Shown one piece after another: positions 25,789 through 35,270 of a stretch of DNA of 64,000 bases (the stretch's first letter is position 1; every line of letters starts with the position of its first letter). The position numbers and the translations under genes were made by a program. This DNA is from Agarophyton chilense (Eukaryota; Rhodophyta; Florideophyceae; Gracilariales; Gracilariaceae). Where the stretch lies: the NCBI GenBank assembly GCA_030374765.1, contig JARGXX010000104.1:1-64000 (forward strand), read 5' to 3'. Under the pieces are notes generated by a model that saw only the letters and a list, made by a program, of their open reading frames with translations, was not told the origin of the DNA and made no database searches.

Positions 25789-27056
25789 CAGTCGCCATTA
25801 GCGCGTGTCTCTATGCAAAGCGTGCCAAAAAGAACCGCAAAAATCCAACGCGCACAAACAGTGTTCTAAACCTCAAAGCCAAGTCACTGATCGTTTTTAA
25901 AATCTGCTTTCACATTGTGATCCAAATTCAAAGAAAATCATCCCGAAGAGGTTGTTTGGTTTCAAAGAGCACTCGGAACGATGATCTTTAAACCTTTGTC
26001 ACAGTTTGAAAAGGGAAAAATAGTGGCTCTACGCCACGAAATGTTTCCTATGGGAGACATTGAAACTACCCTCAATCGAGCTTCTTCGACAATTTTTCGC
26101 TTTCTGAAACCCCATAACAGCAACAAAGGGAACAATAACCCCCCAAAATGCCTTCAAAATTAGTGAAAAAAGCCAACGCTTGCTAAATCGACCAGCATCT
26201 ACCCGAGAATATGTTGCGTATTACCTCAAAGTGAGACTCAATCTACCCGTCGATGTACGCCGCATCCAAAAAATATTAAGGGCGGAGCCGAATCTTCAAT
26301 ATCGAAAGATTTTGAGGGCTTCAAAAATGAATTCTGGGCATAAAGAAAAACGCCTTCGATAGGCTAGAAGTAATATCAGCAAGGGTGACAACCATTGGGT
26401 TAAAGTGGTTTTCTCTGACGAGAAGAAGTTCAACCTGGATGGGCCGAACGAATTGGCATATTATTGGCACGATTTACGCAAAAATACTCTTAGTTTTTCT
26501 ACTCGTAAAAATGGGGGTGGATCTGTCATTGTATGGGGAGCTATTTCATTTTATGGTGTGTCAAAGCTAATCTTTATTAGTTAGAAAATAAATGACGTTA
26601 TGTACGGCAACACAATGGAACAGGGGTTGTTGCCGTTTGTGGCTGAAACGTTTGGAGAATTGTCTCCCTATATTTTTCAACAGGAAAATCCATCATTTCA
26701 CACCGCAAACGGTACCCGGGAATGGGTAGTACAGGAGCGTATTGCTGTTCTATGGTCGCCAGCAAATCCTCCAGATCTAAATATAATAGAGAATGTGTGG
26801 GGGTTGATGGCTCTTAAAGTGTACGTGGGACATAAACAGTTTGAATCAGTGGAAGAGCTGAAGGTTACTATGATAGAGGTTTGGGAGAACTTGGCCATTA
26901 ATTACCTCCTTAGGTTATATAACAGCATTGAAAGATGTCTTTTTACTGTCATTGACACAAAAAAAGACGCCAAAAGATATTAAAAGTGTCGCAGTGAGCT
27001 CATGAAAAGCTTGTGTATGTTTAGTTTTCGCGGTTTAGATTGCTAATGCTGCACTG
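25789..27056 (+). mobile_element. Tc1/mariner-type DNA transposon, decayed
   Basis: About 1.27 kb, the usual length for the family. Ends are degenerate inverted repeats: left CAGTCGCCATTAGC, right (reverse complement) CAGTGCAGCATTAGC. Further inward similarity follows (AACCGCAAAAATCCAAC against AACCGCGAAAACTAAAC). The left end is preceded by TA, the family's target; the right flank is unclear. It holds one broken transposase gene. Confidence 0.65.
25981..26983 (+). pseudogene. Tc1/mariner transposase, broken
   Basis: DDE transposase of the Tc1/mariner superfamily. The N-terminal piece (25981-26163) fits the helix-turn-helix region. A middle piece has the first catalytic region (VVFSDEKKFNLDGPN, near 26410-26450). 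The C-terminal piece (26600-26983) has FQQENPSFHTA and PDLNIIENVWG, the second and third catalytic motifs of a DD34E enzyme. The usual FQQDN reads FQQEN, so the second catalytic Asp is replaced by Glu. Stops separate the pieces: one ends at 26161-26163, one follows KEKRLR at ~26360, and one lies before the last piece near 26581. There is also a frame change after the first piece. It is therefore inactive. Confidence 0.8.
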
Positions 27057-27207
27057 TTTTATGCATGTAGGAGAGACGGTCACGTGTTTCATGATTAATA
27101 GCTGCGCTGTATACTGGGGACAGTTGAGCGGTTCAGCCAAAGGCCTCTTTATATTCATAGCGTTTGCCAAGAGCAACATTCCTTGAAACGAAGGGTTGTT
27201 GCAATTT

Positions 27208-27230
27208 CGTCAGTGTTCTCGGAATGCTAG
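27208..27230 (+). repeat. Left terminal inverted repeat of giant element
   Basis: CGTCAG followed by TGTTCTCGGAATGCTAG. The 17-mer core matches the reverse complement of 45626-45642 exactly, and the outer six bases match 4 of 6. The same end recurs at 50489-50511 with one core difference. Confidence 0.85.
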
Positions 27231-27722
27231 TTCAGTGGTCAAAAAAGGACGAATTGAAATGACCGAAAAACCCGTGAATTTATCCAAATTTGGAGGTGTT
27301 AATTTCCGAAAATATGTTCATTCGTTCATTAGTGCTAGTTTGTATGGAAAGGAAAACTAGCACATATCTGCAGTTTTTCTAGTTTTGATGGAGTTAAAAC
27401 TAGCGTGAATCTTTCTGTCGCCGCTGTTTAAAGGTAAAAGTAGAGAAGTGGTACAGGAGCAGATTCAATCTTTGTGCGCTCTAGATTGACAGATTAGTAC
27501 AAACAACCGGTCCCAAAATGGACCTCAAAATAGAAATTGAACATTTAGTACCATCCATATCAATCGCAATAGAATCGCAGTCCGACCTGGCAGACCTCAC
27601 GTGCCTTGCATTCTATATTATTCTCCACCGCCCTCCCCTGTCACGTGCCCTGTGTGCGCCATACTCTCTCTCCGTCTACGCCCCCTATCAACTTCTTTCC
27701 CACCACCTCTCCTCCACCCACC

Positions 27723-27850
27723 ATGCCTTCCTGCTGCTTCAACGGTTGCTCCTTCTTTGCCCGAGAAATCCCCGCCCTCCAGCGGCACCAGAGAAGGTGC
27801 CCTCATCGCCTCTCCGCCAACAAGCGCTTTCTCTCCCCTGGCGGAAATGA
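27723..27850 (+). other. N-terminal zinc-finger segment of Plavaka transposase (other frame)
   Basis: A frame starting with ATG at 27723 encodes CCFNGCSFFAREIPALQRH then RRC, a C2HC/C2H2-like finger of the kind that begins Plavaka proteins. The finger is also visible in the second copy at ~51015. The downstream transposase continues in another frame from about 27851 (segment DNVPLAHHDSYLQDQL, matching NVLLADEDFYHHQ of the other copy). The finger is therefore joined to the core by a one-step frame change near 27.85 kb, or by an unrecognised intron. Confidence 0.6.
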
Positions 27851-28105
27851 ACCCAACTTCCCCCCCGCACAAAACGCCACAAGTCCACCTCACCACTCCC
27901 CCCTCATCCTCCTTCCTCACATCGCCCTTCCGACAACGTCCCTCTCGCACACCATGACTCCTACCTCCAAGACCAGCTCTCTCTCTCCCTCCACACCCAG
28001 GACGCCATCCACGTCGCCACTGCCCCTCTCGGTTCCCCCTCCTCTCTCGCTCTCTCCCCCCTCCCTCCTTCCACTCCCCCCCTCGACAACCCCCACCTGG
28101 AGAAA

Positions 28106-30478
28106 ATGGTCGTCTACATCTCCTCCATCGCCTCCAAGCTTGGAAAACGAAAGGCTGACGAACTCATCACTCTCCTTAATGATCGCCACTTCTCCGAATC
28201 AACATTCCGGAACTCAGTCTCCTCCGCAAAGCAATACTTCGAGCTCCAGGCAGACCTCTTCCACCAGAGAATCAGGTCCATTGGTTTCGCCCCCTCCACC
28301 ATCTCCGATCCCCACAAACGCTTCTCCACAACCCTCTTCCAGAAAGACGCAGTCCATGTCCTCAAACAACAGCTCGCCCTCGCACACTTCAAGAACACCT
28401 TTTTCCACCCCATCTCCCAAACATCCGCCTCCGGCTCCCCCCCCTTCGCACACCCCATGGCAGCCACCCTCGGCTCAAAAGTCGTCCCCGCACTCGAGAC
28501 CGCCATCATGCAGTCCACAAAAGATAACATCGTCTGGCATCTCCCTCACTCCACCGGTATCGACTCCTTCATCTGCCTCGTCCAAATCTACTCCGACAAG
28601 TCCTCTACCTCTCTCAAATCTTCTTCCATCACCTCCTACCCCCTCCACATCACCCTTCTCAACTTCTCCGACTCCTTTCGCCGCAAATGCATCTCCGACA
28701 ATCTCACACTCCTCGGCTATCTTCCCACCTCCTTCACCCCAATCACTCCTTCTCCAGATGCAGATATCATCACTCATTCCTCCTCCATCCCCCGCCAAAC
28801 AAAAATGGAACTCATACAGCAGACCATCTCCTCCCTCCTTCCACCTCTCTTCTCTTCCGCCCTCCCCGGTTTCCCCTTCCGCGACGCAGACGGCGTTCTG
28901 CGTCAATGCCACCCCATCATCGCCAGCTACTGCGCAGACATTCCCGAGGCAAAGGATATTCTCGCCATCTCCCATGGCACCCGCCCCCAGCACCCCTGCC
29001 ACAGATGCTCTGTCCCTCGCTCACAACTCCACCAACACTCTCACGCCCATCCCCCTCGATCTCTTCCCCTCACCCTTGCAGCCCGCAACAAACACTTCTG
29101 CCTCCTCAAGGACTCCGAAGCAGCTCTCCTCGCCCGCAAGGCAAGAGTCTCGCGCAACTTCAAGGAACAAGCTCTCCAAGCACTCCACTCCCTCTCCCTC
29201 GCAAAATACCCCTCCCTCTTCGAGTCTTACCCCCTTTTCAACATCACCCCCCTCCTCACCCCATACAACATCTTCCCCTTCAAACCCCTCCACAACTTCC
29301 ACCTCGGCGTTTCCAAACTCATCAAGCTCGCCGCCATCGAACGTCTCAGATCAGAACACCTCTTCACCACCATCAGCTCCACAAACTCCCGCCGTTCCTT
29401 CCACTCCGTCCGCACCTCCATCCTCAAGCACTCCAACTTCATCCTCACCGCCATCGAAAATCAGTCCCTAGCTACCGGCCTCCACATCGACTTCTCTACT
29501 TCCGAAAGCGGGCAGTCCCTCTACGGCTTCTTCACAACTGACGGCGTCCACGGAATGCTAGAAGCAAAAGACTACCGCGCCCTCGACATGGTCTTCCCCT
29601 TCATCGGCGCCTTCTTCGACCGCTGCTGTGACGAAGCCAATTCCGCTCCCATCACAACCGTCTTCTCCAAGTACACAGACCTCCTCCTCACCTCCATGTG
29701 CTACAACTCCGTCCCCAAATGGACCACTTCTCGTCTTGCCAAACTCGCCTCCCAAATCCATTCCTTCAAGCACAGAGCTGTCGATGTTCTCGGTCCATAC
29801 CATACCTCCAACCTTGGCACCCTCAAATTCCACCTCCTCGATAACATCGTAGTCGACATTCGACGCTTTGGGGGTCTCCACTTCAACGATGCAGGCATCT
29901 TCGAACAAGCCCATACCCTCTTCAAAGCACATTACTCCCGAACCTCCAAGTGCAGACCCACCGCGCACAACGAAACCATCCGTGCCATCGAACGCTCCGA
30001 TGCCGTCAACAATTGGATTTCTCTCTCCGCTGATCCTTCCGTCACCTCATCCTCCCATGCCCCTCCTCCTCCCTTCCAAGCCCGCAAACCAGGTTTCGTC
30101 CGTGATGACAAGCACACCTCCTTTTCCGATCTCATCACCTCTCACAAATTCCTTCGAGCAAACCCCCATTCAACAACCTCTTCCCTTCAGGACCTCTTCT
30201 CCCCAGACACTATCGCCATGATCTCACAGATTGGAACCCTCGCACTCCCCTCCTTCGTCACACTCACACTCGAAACACTAGCTCTCAACCAGGACTCCCC
30301 CACTCTCCGCCAAACCCGTCTCACATTCGTCAATTCCGCATACGTCGTCGGCGGCTTCACCCCAACCCTAGACGACTACATCGCCGATCGAAACGAGCTC
30401 GCCGTCAAAGATCCCCCTCTCCCACTCATTCAACGTATCTTCGCTGCTCCCTCCTTCGGTCCCTCTAAAACCCCATAG
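28106..30478 (+). CDS. Plavaka-type transposase core (CACTA-group DDE)
   Basis: DDE transposase that would cut and paste the element in the nucleus. The 790-codon frame contains the Plavaka landmark block: IYSDKSS with the first catalytic Asp at ~164, SYPLHITLLNF, then LLGYLP. Next come a C-H..C cluster (HPCHRC), PLHNFHLGV (~400), GMLEAKDYRALDMVFPF (~480) and NLGTLKFHLLD..RRFGGLHF (~570-590). All are in family order. The protein starts further upstream, since the frame is open from 27851 and the zinc finger lies before it. An in-frame TAG ends the frame at 30476-30478, yet similarity to the second copy continues without a gap to ~30983. The second copy has AAG at that position, so TAG is probably a recent nonsense change. 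Codons end overwhelmingly in C, following the strand skew. Family fairly sure; catalytic residues beyond the first not assigned. Confidence 0.8.
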   Translation: MVVYISSIASKLGKRKADELITLLNDRHFSESTFRNSVSSAKQYFELQADLFHQRIRSIGFAPSTISDPHKRFSTTLFQKDAVHVLKQQLALAHFKNTFFHPISQTSASGSPPFAHPMAATLGSKVVPALETAIMQSTKDNIVWHLPHSTGIDSFICLVQIYSDKSSTSLKSSSITSYPLHITLLNFSDSFRRKCISDNLTLLGYLPTSFTPITPSPDADIITHSSSIPRQTKMELIQQTISSLLPPLFSSALPGFPFRDADGVLRQCHPIIASYCADIPEAKDILAISHGTRPQHPCHRCSVPRSQLHQHSHAHPPRSLPLTLAARNKHFCLLKDSEAALLARKARVSRNFKEQALQALHSLSLAKYPSLFESYPLFNITPLLTPYNIFPFKPLHNFHLGVSKLIKLAAIERLRSEHLFTTISSTNSRRSFHSVRTSILKHSNFILTAIENQSLATGLHIDFSTSESGQSLYGFFTTDGVHGMLEAKDYRALDMVFPFIGAFFDRCCDEANSAPITTVFSKYTDLLLTSMCYNSVPKWTTSRLAKLASQIHSFKHRAVDVLGPYHTSNLGTLKFHLLDNIVVDIRRFGGLHFNDAGIFEQAHTLFKAHYSRTSKCRPTAHNETIRAIERSDAVNNWISLSADPSVTSSSHAPPPPFQARKPGFVRDDKHTSFSDLITSHKFLRANPHSTTSSLQDLFSPDTIAMISQIGTLALPSFVTLTLETLALNQDSPTLRQTRLTFVNSAYVVGGFTPTLDDYIADRNELAVKDPPLPLIQRIFAAPSFGPSKTP

Positions 30479-30983
30479 TTCTCCCACATCCTCGTTGCCG
30501 GTTCCAGCTTCTCCAACCCCACTCCCACCGCCTGCGTCTGCAAGCTCAGCTCTCTTCTTCGCTTCACCACCCCTTCTTCCCCTTCCACTCATAACGAGTT
30601 CGCCTTCGTTCAGTTCCTCGAACTCGTTCCACCCCAGGATCAAGTCGATGTCTCTCTCAATTGCATCTGCCTCCGATGGGCAACAGACGACGAACAAAAC
30701 CACGCCGCCCACCCCCTTCCTATCTCAAACACTTCCAACTCCGACAACGTATCCCCCTGGTTCGGCCTCGTACCATCCTCTTCCATTCTCGGCCCCGTTC
30801 ATGTACTTCGCCAAAACTACCCCGCATCCCCCCTCACCCCTCGATTGCACTGGCGCTTCCATCGATTTTACCTCAACAGATTCTACCGAGACCCAACTGC
30901 CAAGCCCTACTTCTCCAACACCACCACTGGTGGCACAACACCACCACTGGGTGGCACCCATAATAATACCTCCCAAGGCACAT
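30479..30983 (+). other. C-terminal continuation of the transposase frame
   Basis: The same reading frame stays open after the TAG for ~167 codons to TGA at 30981-30983 (motifs NEFAFVQFLELVPP, LRWATDDEQNH, SPWFGLVPSS, RFYLNRFYRDP). The second copy has the same sequence at ~53870-54300 joined to its core. It is therefore part of the ancestral protein and not a separate gene. Confidence 0.65.
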
Positions 30984-31072
30984 GATCCAATAAAATAGTC
31001 ACCGCTGCTTTTCTTCCATAGCCGACCCCCATCTTGCTCCACCTTCTTACCCCCTTATCCCCCCGTACCTTA

Positions 31073-31732
31073 TCACTCTCCCACTCCTTGCCTACTCCCC
31101 AACGCTAAGCGCTTGAACCGTGGTTCTTCTGGTCCACATGACGCTATATAGCAATCTAACACCGCTCCAAGTCTTCTCTTGAGATTCTCCATGAAAAACT
31201 CCTCCCTTATCGCCAGATAGATTTTCTCTCTCGACGGTATCCATAACCCAACCGTCGCGATTCTCTCCTTATTCCCACTCATATGTCTACGATTCCCTCC
31301 ACAGAATCCATCATTCTCAAACTCCTCAGCATACTCATCTTTCACCATGTTCCAGGCAACCCTCAATATGTCCTCAACAGCCAGTGGCAGAAACCTCCCA
31401 AACAGCGTCGAGAACAAAAGTTGCCTTTGGCCTCCCCGCCCAATGTCTCTATCCATCGTGGTCACCACACATCCAATCCATGCATCAAGTCGCGCAAGAT
31501 GCATCACCGTCCCATCCACATACTGCCTTTCTCCATTTCTGTGACTCTCTACCGCGTAGCCCATAAACTTCTCCAACACTTTCAAAGACACCTGATTTCG
31601 AAAATACATATCTGCCTCACCAAAGTCCTCCAAGTTCTCAGACACCTTCGATCCAGAATAAGTAATACCTTCAATCGCACTCGTTCTCCACGCACACAGC
31701 TTACCTCTCCCATCCTCCCCCGACCCCATCAA
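31073..31732 (-). CDS. C-terminal part of element ORF2
   Basis: A 219-codon minus-strand frame aligns along its length with 54387-55079 of the second copy (shared GRGGQRQLLFS, LPLAVE, KRLGAVLDCY). In both copies it directly follows the N-terminal ORF2 part, here in a different frame and in the second copy after an in-frame TAG. The ancestral ORF2 was therefore probably one protein of ~880 residues. It is helical by composition and belongs to no family I recognise. It is convergent with the transposase, whose end is ~90 bp away. Confidence 0.55.
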   Translation of the reverse strand: MMGSGEDGRGKLCAWRTSAIEGITYSGSKVSENLEDFGEADMYFRNQVSLKVLEKFMGYAVESHRNGERQYVDGTVMHLARLDAWIGCVVTTMDRDIGRGGQRQLLFSTLFGRFLPLAVEDILRVAWNMVKDEYAEEFENDGFCGGNRRHMSGNKERIATVGLWIPSREKIYLAIREEFFMENLKRRLGAVLDCYIASCGPEEPRFKRLALGSRQGVGE

Positions 31733-31748
31733 CTTCTCCTGCGCCTCC

Positions 31749-33704
31749 TCAAAGCTCCGTCCCTTCAGTCACCTTAGCTCGTTTCGCGATCAACTCATAT
31801 CCAAGCATGGAAAACAGCTTATCACGCGCTGCTCGCTTCCGCACCCCAACCACATCGCTCGATGTCTGCTTCATCCTCTGTCTCAAGCACCTATCCGCAC
31901 TTACATTTTCCACGCACTTCTCTCTCCTCCTCGCTTCCCTTATCGACTCCCATTTCTCTCCCATTAACTCAGTCTCTACCACGTGCTTCAACAACAAATG
32001 GCTCCGGCCCTCTGTCGACGGCGTATACGGTCTCATCTCATATGCAACCTCAATTGGACATCTCGGAACCATTTCCTTCTCTCCCACCACAAACATACTT
32101 TCCTCCCTACTCTCCCCAACCGCCTCACTTCTATTCTTCCAGCTTCGACCCACATTCTCGGTGTCGAAGCAAAGTTCCGATGCCTCCAGTTTTGCATAAT
32201 GAAGAATCCTATCATACACACGACGTGCAAATCCATAAAAGCATTCCTGCACTCCAATGTCATACTTTCGTCGCCGCGTCACGCCTCCCTCCCCCCTCCC
32301 TTCCCCAGCGATTCTACCTTTCAACGCCTCCCTCAAACTCTCAATCAGCACATTCTGCTGCTTCATTTCCTCCCTCGCCCGATCCAGCTCCGTTTGGGTA
32401 ATTTTCAAACTCACCATCACACTGTAGCTGTCTTCCTTCATACGTCCCATTTGTCCCTTCAACACATTCATCTTCTCAATTAGCATCGACCGCGGCAACA
32501 AACCTATGTCATCATCATTTGCTTCATCTTCCACTATACGGACGGCGTTCTCCACGACATTTAAATTCGCATTCTCCCCGTTATCATTATTCCTTGTGAA
32601 TACAATGTTTCTCCTTACTCGCATACCTTCCGGCGTCCTTCGCCTTGCGTTCACCTCAAACCCTTCAACTCCCAAACCCACCCCTCTCCTCGGTGGCAAA
32701 CGCTCGACATCTTCTCCCTGATGAGAAAGAACTGCTGCTCTTCCATCGCCTTCCTCCCCTGAACCACGTGTTCTCCCTCCAGCAAACCCCCTTCTCCCCC
32801 CCTCACTCACATGCACTTCTCTGCTTTCCCTTTCGTCTATCGCTCTTCTTCCTGTAACTCGAACACTCCCCATTCTTTCCCTTGCACGCTCTCTCCTTTC
32901 TTCCACGTAATCCAAGTTCGCCCCCTCCCATCTTTCCGCCTGTTCCCCCGCGGTAACTACAACACTCTTTCCTTCTGTTCTCTCTCGAACGACTCTTGCG
33001 CCCTCGATTAGACCACTACTGGGTCCACCTATTCTACCCTCCCCACCACGGCTACTCTCTATTCTCCCTTTCTGTATCTCATAATCACCGTCCTCTTCCC
33101 TCATACCCGTAAACGATGCCCCTGCTTCTTCAACGCCTCTGAGGCGGGATCCACGTTCTCCGATCATTCTTTCTCCCTCCTTACGCCCCTTCGTCCTCTC
33201 ATTCGGAATCTCCTCACCTCCTTCAGGTGCAGAGCATGGATTTACCGGCTCCACATCAGCTGAAGACGTGAGTACAGCACTTAGAGTCCGCTCGGATGCA
33301 TCCCCTCTTCTTGTCCTCCCTGGAGCTCTGCTCGCCCTCCCCCGCGATCCCCTTCTAGGTACACGCGTGCGGTTGCTTCGCACGCCATCCCGTTTTCCAT
33401 CGCCGCTCTGCACCATCTCTCCCGTAGGCGACGTGATTTGCTCCGTACGCGACGTGATTTGCTCCGCACTCTCCTCCGTCACCGTCTCCTTTGCGCGAAC
33501 AGCCTTTCCTTTGCCCCCACTCGCCTCTCCTTCCCCATCATCTTGCCTTGATCTATCTCTCAGGCGCACGCCTCCCTTCTCTCCACTCGCGCCCTGGAGC
33601 CTACGCCCCTTGTCCCTTCCGCCCTCCGCATCCCCTCCATGTCGCCGTGGTTTTGTACCGCGCCCGCTAGTGTTCTCGCTTCTCGATTTGCGCTTCGGAG
33701 CCAT
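31749..33704 (-). CDS. Element ORF2: basic, coiled-coil protein of Plavaka element
   Basis: The start is set at the Met at 33704 (MAPKRKSRSEN); a longer frame to 33809 exists, but the basic start matches MVLKRKKASDA of the second copy. The N-terminal ~350 residues are disordered, rich in R, G, E and S, with nuclear-localisation-like basic clusters and a 7-residue tandem repeat EQITSRT/EQITSPT. Around residues 400-460 a heptad-like coiled coil follows (IEKMNVLKGQMGRMKEDSYS, TELDRAREEMKQQN). After it comes a conserved block, YDIGVQECFYGFARRVYDRI, kept in the second copy. Its pairing with the transposase in both copies suggests a DNA-binding or transposition partner, comparable in position to second proteins of CACTA elements; this is inference. 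Ends at TGA 31749, after which the C-terminal part continues in another frame. Confidence 0.65.
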   Translation of the reverse strand: MAPKRKSRSENTSGRGTKPRRHGGDAEGGRDKGRRLQGASGEKGGVRLRDRSRQDDGEGEASGGKGKAVRAKETVTEESAEQITSRTEQITSPTGEMVQSGDGKRDGVRSNRTRVPRRGSRGRASRAPGRTRRGDASERTLSAVLTSSADVEPVNPCSAPEGGEEIPNERTKGRKEGERMIGERGSRLRGVEEAGASFTGMREEDGDYEIQKGRIESSRGGEGRIGGPSSGLIEGARVVRERTEGKSVVVTAGEQAERWEGANLDYVEERRERARERMGSVRVTGRRAIDERESREVHVSEGGRRGFAGGRTRGSGEEGDGRAAVLSHQGEDVERLPPRRGVGLGVEGFEVNARRRTPEGMRVRRNIVFTRNNDNGENANLNVVENAVRIVEDEANDDDIGLLPRSMLIEKMNVLKGQMGRMKEDSYSVMVSLKITQTELDRAREEMKQQNVLIESLREALKGRIAGEGRGEGGVTRRRKYDIGVQECFYGFARRVYDRILHYAKLEASELCFDTENVGRSWKNRSEAVGESREESMFVVGEKEMVPRCPIEVAYEMRPYTPSTEGRSHLLLKHVVETELMGEKWESIREARRREKCVENVSADRCLRQRMKQTSSDVVGVRKRAARDKLFSMLGYELIAKRAKVTEGTEL

Positions 33705-34028
33705 GGTTGAAGAGAGAGAGAGCGATCGTGGTATGGTCTTCCACGCGTTGCAATGCGATGGATGGGAGAGAAGCTTCGAAACATTCTGCTTCCAAAAATA
33801 TACCTCCACCCTTTTCGTGTTTTCAGAAAACCCCCAAACTTTTCAGATATTTTAAATATGCGCTCGAACGCACCAGATATTGGGAAAGTATTCTCCTTCG
33901 GTGTACATGACTTTCCTTTAGCATATGTACTACGTCACGCTTTGACGTTATATGTAGCGACAAACATAGTAAAAGCCCACAATATCTGGTACACTACAAT
34001 GAAGTAAAGTAACAAAAGCGATGCACTT
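33705..34028. other. Intergenic: ORF2 upstream / methyltransferase-SET downstream
   Basis: 324 bp between the ORF2 start and the end of the SET frame, which are both on the minus strand. It should hold the ORF2 promoter and the polyadenylation region of the SET gene. The palindrome-like ACGTCA..TGACGT-type sequences near 33931-33947 are the only visible motif. Confidence 0.4.
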
Positions 34029-35261
34029 TTAATCGATTACTATGACTGGCGTTTTATTCATAGTCCAGATATACTCTGTCCCATAATCCGCGAACAGCTC
34101 CTCTCCTATTTGTATATCTCCAATTGCTTGCACAGAAAGCAATCTATAGTCTCTCAACTGAAATGGGGTCCGCCCCATCCCCGGAGTTCTGATGACCCGA
34201 ACATTTGCAGTTCGGCGTCTCATTAACCCGTCTTCAACCGCATACCTGTCCCTATCCCCTTCCACATACTTGGGGTCGTTAATTGTTCCCCCCAAGCAAA
34301 ATGGAGCAGGGACAATCCACACCGGAATAAGAGACACCCCACTAATTCTTCCTGGTAGCTTGTGAAACACTTCCCCTCGGACGCTTATCTCCATCGCGTA
34401 CTGCCGAAAACGATCAGCAGTCGCTTTCAATAGCCCCCCTCCGTATGCCTTATGAACTTCCTTCCGCTTTGAAAGATTATGGTACACCAAAGTCCCGTAA
34501 AAGTAACAAACAGTCTCACCTTGTATCACCCGGCGTGTTGTGTACACACCAACTCCAGCATTCGGGTGCCTTATCGTCGACTTTGCAATCCGACAACCAC
34601 ATACTGTCGCCTCCACTGCCAGAATAGCATTCCAATCCAACAGTGACATCTTTCCTTGAAAACTTCTTGGCCACTCATACAGCGCCTGCCGTCGCCCAAT
34701 CTCCGATATATTCTTATCCTGCCACATGAAGGAGAGAAAATCCACGATATAGGGTGGAAACATCTGATGCTCGGGAAATCCGGTAGGTGTTTTCCAGGAC
34801 TTCGAACGCTTTATGACGACCTCCGGAAACAAGCATGTCACTCCAGTCACAGCGTTCCGAACATCTTGCGTTATATGAATGTCCGTCTCGTTGTTCCGCA
34901 TGCATGTCGCAAATTTCACTGTAGCGGCGTGCTTCCCATGAGCAAAGCACTGCGGATCTGGCTCACACCTTAGAAACTGACGGTGCTTTTCCAGTTCCAT
35001 GCATGCCATGGCCGTTGAAAATGTTCCGGCGAAGAGGTCCACCACTATGTCTCCCGGCTGAGAAAACCTGCTGATGAGCTCCTTCATTAAAGCGCGTGAC
35101 TTCTGTTCCGCCCGCACTTTCTGATACGTAACTGCTCCTTTGGCATTCTTCCTTCTCCATAGAAGTGTTTCACCATTCGACATGTGAGGCACTTGGTCAA
35201 TCACGCTATGGTAACCCGGATATCGCGATGGTACATAGGTGAAGTTCTCATAGTTCACCAT
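34029..35261 (-). CDS. Methyltransferase motif-I half fused to a SET domain
   Basis: Residues ~50-95 (QKSRALMKELISRF, DIVVDLFAGTFSTAMA) are the motif X and motif I (SAM-binding FxGxG equivalent) of a DNA amino-methyltransferase whose DPPY half lies just upstream in the same frame. Residues ~210-400 read as a SET lysine methyltransferase: GVGVYTTRRVIQGE (236-249, SET-N GxG), CLGGTINDP (322-330, where histone enzymes have the NHxxxPN motif) and EELFADYG (387-394, catalytic Y motif). NHS is replaced by IND, so histone activity is uncertain. An in-frame TAA (35271-35273) and three codons separate it from the upstream frame. The two are most simply one ~1,030-residue gene with a single nonsense codon. 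Alternatives: readthrough, or two genes. Confidence 0.75.
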   Translation of the reverse strand: MVNYENFTYVPSRYPGYHSVIDQVPHMSNGETLLWRRKNAKGAVTYQKVRAEQKSRALMKELISRFSQPGDIVVDLFAGTFSTAMACMELEKHRQFLRCEPDPQCFAHGKHAATVKFATCMRNNETDIHITQDVRNAVTGVTCLFPEVVIKRSKSWKTPTGFPEHQMFPPYIVDFLSFMWQDKNISEIGRRQALYEWPRSFQGKMSLLDWNAILAVEATVCGCRIAKSTIRHPNAGVGVYTTRRVIQGETVCYFYGTLVYHNLSKRKEVHKAYGGGLLKATADRFRQYAMEISVRGEVFHKLPGRISGVSLIPVWIVPAPFCLGGTINDPKYVEGDRDRYAVEDGLMRRRTANVRVIRTPGMGRTPFQLRDYRLLSVQAIGDIQIGEELFADYGTEYIWTMNKTPVIVID

Positions 35262-35270
35262 GCCATGTTG

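Noticed and set aside
27606-29471. A 621-codon Ser/Pro/Thr-rich + strand frame
   Set aside because: Beyond the zinc finger (to ~27850) it is the shadow of the transposase in another frame; its low-complexity S/P/T composition comes from the C-rich codon ends of the real frame.
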